DNA of 21,375 nt from Chara braunii (taxonomy: Eukaryota > Streptophyta > Charophyceae > Charales > Characeae). This document shows positions 7,968-15,649 of this stretch, piece by piece. A program made the translations under genes and the position numbers. Where the stretch lies: positions 4,009,830-4,031,204 of the forward strand of contig BFEA01000007.1 in assembly GCA_003427395.1 (NCBI GenBank). The letters run 5' to 3'. Position 1 is the stretch's first letter; each line of letters starts with the position of its first letter. Below the pieces are notes generated by a model. The model ran no database searches. It had not been told where the DNA came from and saw nothing but the letters and a program-made list of their open reading frames with translations.

Positions 7968-8830
7968 TTTCGTTTTCACCTCCAGCGCAGCCTATTCCTC
8001 GGCTAACTCCTAACTTACTAACCTGTCACTAAAACTAACACTACCACCGACGTCGCCCTGCCCCCAAACTATGAATTCGACCTTCACTCCGTCGCAATCC
8101 GTTCGGGAACACACGAAACATGCGTTTCTCACGTCACCCCTTTCCTTTCCGCCATAGCCCCGTGCTCAACCTTTTCTTTCTAACTCCTATTCTACTAATT
8201 TCCTCCCTAATTTGACTTCACAATCGTGTTCGCCCTGGCCTAAGCCCCCCTGAATGGATTTTGGCTCGTCAAAAACGGTCAAGAAATGACCGACTTATCA
8301 CATTTTCACTCTTCCTCTTCGTCGCTCTCCGCCATCATTCCACGCACCTTTTTTCTTTACCCCTCAATATCTACTAGCTTTTGGCAGAAACTAACTTCGT
8401 CATTCACCTCGCAGCCCTCCAAAATGCCAGATTCGACTCTTTCCCCGCCCGTTTTCATCGAGAATCGGGGGGGTTCTACGCTTTATACTTCCTCCTACTC
8501 CTACTCGCTCCGTCATAGCTCCACATGGCCAATTCTCTTCCTACCTCCCACTACACTCCTCCATTTGCCGATCCGCCTCCTTCATTGGGTTCGCCCTGAC
8601 CATAAACCCCTGTCTAGAATCTTCCCCCGCCGAAATCGCCCTCTATATGAGTACATACTAACTTCTTTCCTTCTCCGCCATCCCACCTCTTATTTGCATG
8701 CACCCGACGCTATCCCCTGTCCGGGTTCGTTCCCTTTATTCCCTTTTCTTACTAACTGCCCAACTCCCCTGGCTACTCGCACCTCCTAGTTCTGTCCGCC
8801 ACAACCCGCCTTCCTTCGCAGTCCCTCTCT
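7968..8830. repeat. Degenerate ~180-bp pyrimidine-rich tandem repeat
   Basis: TCCG(C/T)CAT marks unit starts at 8148, 8328, 8509 and 8674 (spacings 180, 181, 165). A second internal landmark, TTCGCCCTG or CGTCGCCCTG, recurs at about 8050, 8228 and 8589, with a weaker match near 8411. A CTAACTCCTA-like word also recurs in phase. Units are highly diverged and rich in C and T on the plus strand. This composition explains the long plus-strand open frame at 8286-8789, which I do not regard as a gene. It fills the putative large intron of the antisense gene. Confidence 0.6.
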
Positions 8831-9530
8831 CCGAATGAATCAGGGGCAGAAATGCGCCCCGATTTATTCCTCCTTTCATTCCCGACTCCCTTCTATTGCT
8901 GCCCATTGCCTCTCCGCCTTGCTTTTAGCCGGCTCCCTCCTACAACCCGACAGCGCCCGTTCGCTAGCTCTGCCTCGTTTCGCCTTAGCGCTTTGCCCCG
9001 CTACTCTCCTTAGCTCGCTGCTCCGCCTCGCTCTGTGGCACCCCGACTTGCTTCTCTGACCAGCGCCCCCTTCGACAGTAGCGGCCTCACAGTCCGTTGT
9101 TTAGAGATATGCCATTAGTCCCCCTGCTGCGCAGCGCTACCCATTCAGCCCCGCCGCCTGTCGCAAGGGACTGGAGGGAAGGCACTGTGACTGGCCTATC
9201 GGAGAGGCCCGACCCCGATGCTGCCGGCTCACCCCTGGCCGGTATCACCTACCTGTCGTACCAGGCATGGCCCCTGTTAGTGGGCGCAACCCTTGCATGT
9301 TCCCTCATTGGAGGCTTAAGCACGAATGTGGGTGCTACGGAGTTCCTAGAAACACTATAACGGGGTAACTTCGACGCAGCCACGAAGAGAGTTCGCAGCC
9401 ACATTTCAGGTAATACCGTGAATACAACACACCCCCACGCGACCTCGCCGGATCCGGAACGTGGGTTATATACCATCCGCATTGCCGTTTTTTTTTACCT
9501 CTGGTGCAATTACAACTCAGACCCTGATGG

Positions 9531-9553
9531 CGCCGTAGTTTTTCCCTACTACG
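9531..9553. repeat. Hairpin CCGTAGT / ACTACGG
   Basis: A perfect 7-bp stem around the loop TTTTCCCT lies within the last putative exon of the antisense gene. A further small palindrome, ACCCG-T-CGGGT, lies about 40 bases downstream. Confidence 0.6.
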
Positions 9554-9663
9554 GTGTAATAGCGGACTTTCGCCAACGTCCTGAACCCGCGACCCGTCGG
9601 GTGAGGTGCGCACTCAAGGTCCTTGATTGTCGTGACGACAAAAAAAACCGGTGTCATGTCTGA

Positions 9664-10274
9664 ATTAGGAAACCGTCGGGGCCTAAAGATAAAAATAATA
9701 TAACAAAATCTATTTAAAATTTTTAACTGTCAACATACGCCGGACGAGGAAAGGAAAACGCCCATACCGTTCCAACGTCGCCGATCGCGAGCCCAAGGGA
9801 GAGAGCCCCGCCAGGCTCCCATGTCGTCGCCGCTCAATCTCGCTCCCTGAATCTCTCCGATGAAAGTCCGACACTCTAGCCAATAGTGCTAGGCCCAAGT
9901 CTGGGTCTAGTTTTAAGAGACATCTACATAAGCGAACACTGCGTGATGCGCAGACCTACCGAATCGCTTTCAGAACCACCCAGTTGTCGATGTCGTCCTC
10001 CGCACGTACGCACGAGTCATCGGTAAGTTCACCAACCAAACGACGAAAATCTATTTAGTCATAGTTTAATCAAAAATTAAAATTTTGGTCGGCGCCCACG
10101 CCGGCTCTTCAGTCATCAAAAAAGGGATCACGCGCGCGGTAAGTCTACGCGCCCACACACTCTCTACTCTAATCAACTACTCAGTCAACGTAAACCACAG
10201 ACTCAACCGCACCTCGCGCGGTATACTTAGACTTAAAGCCGAAACTATTTTTTGTTACTTGCAAAAACCAGGGT
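9664..10274 (+). other. Interior region with two further splice-donor-like sites
   Basis: ATCG|GTAAGT (near 10021) and GCGG|GTAAGT (near 10139) are strong donor matches on the plus strand. The sequence before the first can be read as NHPVVDVVLRTYARVI, and before the second as LVGAHAGSSVIKKGITRA. These could be further exons of the antisense gene, but I cannot connect them in phase with the upstream segments. Confidence 0.25.
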
Positions 10275-10342
10275 GGATACCCTTGTAAGGGTATTCGCAC
10301 CGATAGCCTACCGGACCATATTAAGCGACGTCCCCGTCGCTT
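10275..10342. repeat. Two adjacent strong hairpins
   Basis: GGATACCCTT (10275-10284) pairs with AAGGGTATTC (10287-10296) around a 2-base loop, with one G-T wobble. AAGCGACG (10323-10330) pairs perfectly with CGTCGCTT (10335-10342) around TCCC. Together they resemble a transcript-end or RNA-structure cassette, but no function is known. Confidence 0.75.
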
Positions 10343-11012
10343 CGCAGAATCAGAAAGCTATAAATCCATCCAAAACTCCAAATGCTGACGAGGGAGGAAC
10401 CAATCCGATTAGCCGACAGACTCAGGTTTGAGGCCTCCAACAATCCAAACGCCTACAACTATATGCTGCCAGGATTCTAACCTGGGTCTTCATTGCCCCG
10501 CACTAGGACGCAGGTGTACTGGACATACGTACTACAACATAAGTTCCAGCAACCCCTCTCAACTGTCCTCTCCCCTTCGTCCTAGACAAACGCCTGCTTC
10601 TTGTTAAGTGTCCTTAGTCTCTACCCTGCGAGCAGGGCCATAACCAAGGACGCGGGCCCTAACCGAGACCTCAGAAGGCACTCTCGCCTTCCTCCACTAA
10701 TTCTCACTATATATATATATATATATATATCTTATCTCAACACACCTCCTGCAGTCTAGTACAGGAAGGCTAGGTCTCCATCTTGGCCCACCGTAGTCTG
10801 GGTGATCGTGCCAAGTCTGTGGCCCACCGCGTTTGTTATTTTAGCGGTAGTGCCCTCGCAGGTTGCGCCATGATAGGCTTTTTCTCATGATAAGCATTCA
10901 ATCAGGACTCAGAAAAGACTCGACTCCTATCCCACGCCCCCCGCAGCAGGTAAAACCCTCCTGGGTGACCACACCCCTTTAAGTCTTTACCCCTTCTGGC
11001 GAGACGTGGGTC
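10343..11012. other. Element interior, no gene recognised
   Basis: Apart from the (AT)n run at 10708-10730, nothing coding or RNA-like is recognised. GGTTGCGCC occurs at about 10862 without a flanking stem; it recurs as a hairpin loop downstream. Confidence 0.4.
10708..10730. repeat. (AT)n microsatellite
   Basis: About 11 TA/AT units within the element interior. Confidence 0.97.
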
Positions 11013-11064
11013 TGCTGCCAGGTTGCGCCGGTCAGCAGCCAACACTAGGGGTTGCGCCCTAGTG
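11013..11064. repeat. Two hairpins sharing the loop GGTTGCGCC
   Basis: The first has stem CTGCTG...CAGCAG, with CC/GG reinforcing it, around AGGTTGCGCC (near 11013-11039). The second is CACTAGGG-GTTGCG-CCCTAGTG (11043-11050 and 11057-11064), whose centre also reads GGTTGCGCC. The stems differ while the central sequence is the same, repeating on a small scale the pattern of the LTR hairpin array. Confidence 0.7.
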
Positions 11065-11339
11065 ATGCTAAACTTTACCCAGGATTTAGCACAAGCGGAT
11101 GGACGGTGTGTCGCAACGATACAGGCCTATTGCGGGACAACGCAAAGGTCGGTCACACATAAAAGACATTTATCAGCCCTCTGTGCGTCAGCACATAGAG
11201 AACACGGCAGCCTCTTCACTATCACAAAACAGAATCACCTCCAGGTCCGCAAGGCCGTGACCCCCTTACTTGATCAGGGCAAAAAAACCACACATTATGA
11301 AACGAGAGAAGGTTAACAACAGTCGTATTTTTCATTTCC

Positions 11340-11740
11340 ACTTCAGGACACCCTTCACCACCTCAGAATGCAGCCTGCCTAAATCGGTGGTTTTCAGGGT
11401 CTTCGGACCTTTCACCACTTCAGGACCATTCAAGTCTGAAAATCCTGAAAGGTCCTGAAGTGGTAAAAGCTCCGAAGACCCTGAAAACCACCTGTTTAGG
11501 CAGGCTGCATCCTTAAGAGGTGAAGGGTGGTTTTCATGGTCTTCGGACCTTTCACCACTTCGGGACCATTCAGGATTTTCAGACTGCCCAAAACTCTCAC
11601 TTGACCACTTCAGGACACCCTTCACCACTTCAGGATGCAGCCTGCCTAAACAGGTGGTTTTCAGGGTCTTCGGACCGTTCACCACTTCTGGACCATTCAG
11701 GATTTTTGGACTGCCAAAAACTCTCACTTCAGAATTTTCA
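11340..11740. repeat. Foldback plus direct-repeat complex
   Basis: A unit running from CACCCTTCACCA through GCAGCCTGCCTAAA and GGTGGTTTTCAGGGTCTTCGGA to CCACTTCAGGACC is present in plus orientation at about 11350-11432. It is inverted at about 11446-11530, again partly in plus orientation at 11528-11600, and fully in plus orientation at 11604-11735. The first two form a long hairpin with a short spacer. The last two are direct repeats about 125 bases apart. CACTTCAGGA also recurs as a sub-motif. Open frames on both strands here are reflections of the repeats. Confidence 0.85.
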
Positions 11741-11747
11741 TTCATGA

Positions 11748-12695
11748 ATTTTCAGCTACCCGATAACCGCTTGTGCCCGAAACACCTCCCGATGAAGTTT
11801 TTTGCGACCTTCTAAAAAATTCCAGCAATGGTCAAGCAAAATGTGGTCCTCCTCGTCAGAGTTTATCATTAAAAATCAACTTACCATGCCATTAAATCTA
11901 TTTACTCCCTTCTTTTACGAAGGAAGTCTCTCTCAATAGGTCTCCCAGCCATCCCTTCTCTGTTTAAGATGAACTCTCACGCGACCTTTCATTATAATAT
12001 CTCTCCTTTCTGAAGATGAGTCTTCCAATAAGCACAAGACCACCTTCCCACTTGAAGGCGTCTCAACCATAAAACAACTCAAACTGAGAAACCAACTTAT
12101 GTGTCCTCATCACAACTCAACAATAAACATCTGGCATGGCAAGCCTTCGAGTCTCAGAGACTCATAAATCCCTTAGGATTCTCACACTTTTTACAAAACA
12201 GACTGCACTTTCTTTCCTTATACCCGACCCTATCATCCGCCCATTGGCAGATCATACGAGTATACCGAAGAGTAGACAATTCACATTCATTCACATTCTC
12301 AAACTACACAATACAAGTACGAGATGTTTCTCATATATCTCTCACACAAAGCCATCATACATCATGATAAAACCACGCATGTGAGAGTGATTGTGATCGT
12401 CATATACAGGGGAATATTCTTAGATAAACCTCAACTCAATATACACTAAGGGGCGTAATATCACAACTCAAAAACAAACCAATATGGTCTTGAATTACAT
12501 ATATACAAATAGAGTTGAACAATCTCAACTCAAACAGGCACCGGTATCACACAAAATTCAAGGTCTCCCTGACTAGAGTTAAATTGAAACAGTCTTAATT
12601 ACGGCGTAGTCGCATCCCTCGAATCGAAGGGATCTAAGTAATTTAGGGCATATCTAAACAACCAAGCAGAACAACGAATCACTCATACACAAGTC
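11748..12695. other. Element interior, no gene recognised
   Basis: An AT-rich region with short open frames of low credibility. A small hairpin ATCCCT...AGGGAT lies near 12616-12636. No reverse transcriptase, protease or integrase motif is found on the minus strand, where pol would be expected. Confidence 0.4.
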
Positions 12696-12941
12696 TTATA
12701 TATTACATTTATAGGTTAGAGAGTTTACCTCACACACGCCGAGGTCTCCTCCTAAGGCTCTCATACCTCTCACATACGTACAATCACCATGACCTAGACA
12801 CAAAATAGGTCCATCCTTTTTCCCCTCAACGATAGGACCAGTGGAATAAACCTTTGTAACAATGCCCTTAGAACCACTCCTTGTTCTATCCGCAGGAGAC
12901 ATTCTCATGACGTATTTCGAGCCAATTCTAACATACCTCAC
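12696..12941 (-). pseudogene. Possible remnant of the gag 3' region
   Basis: An 81-codon minus-strand frame lies downstream of gag in the same frame as the second zinc-knuckle segment, separated from it by several stops. It is moderately basic at its start (SPADRTRSGSKG) and has no motif I recognise. The aspartic protease signature (D-S/T-G) expected after gag is not present. It may be a chance frame. Confidence 0.25.
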
Positions 12942-13136
12942 ATATATAGTTGTCCTATTAGGGTTTCTCCTGTCTACAACTCGGGTTGTCTTATCGGACC
13001 ATTATTACGAAGCCATTTCCCTTTGTACCCTGTGCCTATTTACCGCAGTTACATATTTGGGATTTCTTGCTGATACTTGTAGTCTACGCAAATTTACAGA
13101 CCCTTCTCACACAACCCTTTTTTTCCACAACTACAT

Positions 13137-13364
13137 TCAGGAGGCAATGCTCGATGCTCCATCTCGCCACAAAGCTTCTTTCTGTGTTTTCCTAGGGATG
13201 GTTGGGTCGATGTACTCCCCAGCCCTGTCGAAGACATCTCCCTCAATATTAGTCCTTATTAGACCACTTGCCTCATCGACCCTTCGTTCTCGACAAAACT
13301 TCGTTATGTGCCCTTCCTTGGCACAATGTCTGCAAATGTTATTTTCCCAACTGCCTACTTTCCT
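13137..13364 (-). pseudogene. Gag fragment with second CCHC zinc knuckle
   Basis: The minus-strand frame contains CRHCAKEGHITKFC at 13293-13334, an exact CX2CX4HX4C zinc knuckle of the kind found in retroelement nucleocapsid domains, where it binds the element's RNA. It is followed by RERR and about 35 further codons ending in TGA at 13137-13139. The preceding Pro/Gly/Gln-rich segment (13355-13558) is in the next frame and overlaps this one by about 10 bases, so an indel near 13360 separates them. The segment belongs to the same decayed gag as the first knuckle, 500 bases upstream. Confidence 0.75.
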
Positions 13365-13838
13365 TCAAAGTCATCCCTACTGCCACCACATCCTCTATTG
13401 TCGCGTCCTCCATCCCCGGGGACCCTTCCAGCCTGCTGCCTTTGGCTTCCTCCACTGGCCATGCCGCCTCGCCACACTTGTTGTGTCGGCGGCTGCAACA
13501 GTCCCATAGGCTGAGGTCGAGTCTGGGCTGCAGGCGGCCTAGGCGGTATCATGCTCATTTATGGGCCCAAACAACTGCCTTGTGCCCATGGCACACATGG
13601 ATTATCGGTCGGTCACAGACCCACTTGATAACACGGCGCGCACCGCCCATTTAGTCTCTGTTCAACCGACAGAGGCCCCTTTTGTGTTGCTTTGTCCCCC
13701 ACTTCTTGTGGGGCGGCCGCCACTTGCCGCGAATACTGCCCCTTTCCGGTACCTTGACCTCCCAGGGCCAGGTTTCTCGCTTTCCGCTGAACTTTCGTTA
13801 ACTTGGGAGGTTTAGGCTCCTCTTTTTCCTCTGTCATC
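13355..13838 (-). pseudogene. Gag linker between the two zinc knuckles
   Basis: This frame continues from the first zinc knuckle after a one-base backward shift at the A6 run near 13843-13848. It begins with a charged Lys/Glu/Pro-rich stretch (TEEKEEPKPPKLTKVQRKAR). It is interrupted by TGA (13613-13615) and TAA (13559-13561), then continues as a Pro/Gln/Gly-rich low-complexity segment ending at TAG (13355-13357). Composition fits a disordered linker in a nucleocapsid region. The frame change could be programmed slippage or a simple indel; with other stops present, decay is the simpler reading. Confidence 0.55.
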
Positions 13839-14715
13839 CCTCTTTTTTGCATCTCTGAGGTGTATGACCAGCCCTTCCACAACAATTACACACCATCTTT
13901 GTCCAGCGCTCTCGCTGTCTCCTACTCCTTTCCTTCCGACTTGCAATTGTAGACGCTTCCCTGTCAACACGCCTCCTCATTGAATTAGAGGCAACGATAG
14001 GCAGGGCTATGCTAGATTCTTGCTCCTGCTTTACCTCAACCAACTCCTCGCCTTTATCTCTCCCTTGGATGCTAGTCCGCCTTCTCGGGGTTCTTACGAG
14101 GAGTGATTTTTGACGACTCCCTCTTGTTTCTTCCTCACCCTGACCAACCGGCTCACTTGAGGCACCCTCTGAAGCCTTCCATTTACCTTTCCTGGCTTCA
14201 TCCAGTCGCGTCAACCTCTCTTCCAATACCCCCACTTGCCTTTGTATACCACTTAACTCTTCTACTGTTGGCGCGACCCCGATTCATTGCACAGGGTTTC
14301 CTCTCCGCTGAACCTCTGCTCCATCTTTTGAAAACCTTAACCTCAAGGTGGTCTCCATCTCATTCCAAGTTCGCAACTTTAACATAAAGGTATATACTTC
14401 CTCGCTCAACTCTTCACAGGCGAACAGTGGCAACATGCTCCACATCGTCTTTTCGTCCCACATTTTCGCGAGACTGAAGTCACGATAGCTGCGTAAGAAG
14501 ACAGACAAACTTCTTCCCTGAAACAGCAGGGCTCGAAGGTCTGGAGGCATCGAATCTTGTACTGACTCGCGCAACAACACTTTAGTGAGGCATGTACTCC
14601 TCCAAAGCAGGATCTAGCAAAACCACTTTCTTCCGCCATGCTGTCGATGCTGACCTGATATGCATAGCGAGCAATAGATCATCAGATTGCCTCCTAAAAT
14701 CGGGTGAGAGCAAAA
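13834..14715 (-). pseudogene. gag: Gag capsid-like region and first CCHC zinc knuckle
   Basis: One minus-strand frame runs through two stops, TAG (14614-14616) and TGA (14281-14283). Its first half has the pattern of retrotransposon Gag: FQGRSLSVFLRSYRDF, then WDEKTMWSMLPLFACEELSE, then W..(x)..LRLRF, a hydrophobic/Trp-spaced helical layout typical of Ty3/gypsy-class Gag domains. Next come a short coiled-coil-like stretch (LEERLTRLDEARKGKW), a basic Arg/Lys/Ser-rich region, and CNCCGRAGHTPQRC at 13849-13890, an exact CX2CX4HX4C knuckle. The product would assemble particles and bind element RNA. Both stops are one C-to-T change from sense codons (CAG, CGA). Family placement below retroelement Gag is uncertain. 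Confidence 0.72.
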
Positions 14716-14911
14716 ATATTATTTCTAACATTCGGATCACACCTCCCTTCTCCCTTATTTACTCAATAAGATTTTATGCTTTAGTCATCCTTATTTTAAC
14801 TTTAAGGGTACTTTGAATAATGTACATCCCACATTGGCAGAGCTTTCAAAGCTAGCCATAGGCAGATAGTAATTATTATTACAACCGTGACTGACTCTCG
14901 CACTCGTACTA

Positions 14912-15649
14912 CATAATAAGGCGGTCGTAGACGAGGCTGAGAGTGACGCACTCGGCGGAGCATGAGGGTACTCCCTATTGGTTCACAATAGCCCGAATCT
15001 CATCCTAGTCTGCGACTGTTTCATCTGGATCATGAGAGCAAGCATAGGCATCAACTATGTTGACCAAATTCCTTAGTCCTTGACCATGGGGTAAGAATCT
15101 TTGATCCAGATACAGACCATATATCAGCTCGCACGTATAGCGCCTATACCCCCATTCTCACGCTCTCAAAGTGGCATCCGCCGCAACTTCTATTCTCTCC
15201 TGTCCCCCAAAACACTTTTCGACCAGGAACTCATGCAAGACAACTCGTAGTGGGGTTGAAGGAAGGGTGAACTCTTTGGAAGACTTAACCTCTATACGGG
15301 TCTCCACTTGTTCATCTCCTTTACAGACCCTACCTCTCGCTCACTTTGTTGCAGCTCTTTCAACTACCCTTAATGGCCTCGTAAGCATGCTCCCGTGCCG
15401 AAGTGCTAGCTCAACCCCATGCTTGACCCAAAATGAGGGCGATGCGTACAGGGTCACCCTCACGATCGGACAATTCCGATCATCATCAAATCCAGACTCG
15501 ATCCAGATGAAAATACCCTTATCTATCGATGCGCTCCACCAGGAAGAGATATACTCCCCTTCCTTGACTCGCCTCGGCAAGGAAACCTCAAGTCCATCTT
15601 CCTTTTTAACGGGCAAGGCCATATTAGGGTCTTCCTTTGCATAAGACAT
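14912..15649 (-). pseudogene. Decayed N-terminal gag-region ORF
   Basis: An ATG at 15647-15649 has an in-frame stop 24 bases upstream. The frame then runs for about 245 codons through TGA at 15341-15343, TGA at 15158-15160, TAG at 15005-15007 and TAG at 14975-14977, ending at TAG 14909-14911. The sequence between stops keeps protein-like composition throughout: KEDGLEVSLPRRVKEGEYIS with a WW pair, a SPSFWVKHGVELAL segment, and YTCELIYGLYLDQRFLPHGQ near the end. I do not recognise the domain. Its place just upstream of the capsid-like frame suggests it is the Gag N-terminus or a separate first ORF. All four internal stops can be explained by C-to-T changes at CGA or CAG. A 200-base gap of non-coding appearance (14716-14911) separates it from the capsid-like frame and could be an intron or an eroded segment. 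Confidence 0.6.

Larger units (their letters stand above)
7131..9663 (+). pseudogene. Decayed intron-containing gene of unknown function, antisense to the element
   Basis: Five exon-like segments are proposed: 7131-7233, 7423-7513, 7650-7799, 9093-9409 and 9521-9663. Donors are ACAG|GTAAGC, TCAG|GTAAGT, CGAG|GTAAGT and TCAG|GTAATA. Acceptors end in AG after pyrimidine-rich tracts; the best are at 7649 and 9520, the latter after a T9 run. Segment 1 ends in phase 1 and segment 2 resumes in the matching phase. Segment 4 to 5 also keeps frame. Segment 3 reads DVVTVTVGTYTFYSVKMAPG and on to its donor, with one upstream in-frame TGA. Segment 2 needs a one-base shift, segment 4 has an internal TAA at 9358-9360, and the 3-to-4 phase does not match. 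A hydrophobic stretch (AWPLLVGATLACSLIGGL) lies in segment 4. I do not recognise the family. It could be a captured host gene, an accessory gene, or a host gene interrupted by the element. Confidence 0.35.

Noticed and set aside
8286-8789. 167-codon plus-strand open frame
   Set aside because: It lies in pyrimidine-rich 180-bp tandem repeats. Its Ser/Pro/Leu/Thr-rich composition follows from C/T bias and it has no motif.
12390-12410. YDD-like triplet on the minus strand as a reverse transcriptase active site
   Set aside because: It is an isolated Y-D-D without the x residue, the surrounding hydrophobic context or an open frame.
12862-13509. 215-codon plus-strand open frame
   Set aside because: It is antisense to the gag segments that carry an exact zinc knuckle on the minus strand; the hydrophobic composition is a reverse-strand shadow.
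15171-15644. 157-codon plus-strand open frame
   Set aside because: It is the shadow of the minus-strand N-terminal gag-region frame, whose orientation agrees with the PBS and the downstream knuckles.
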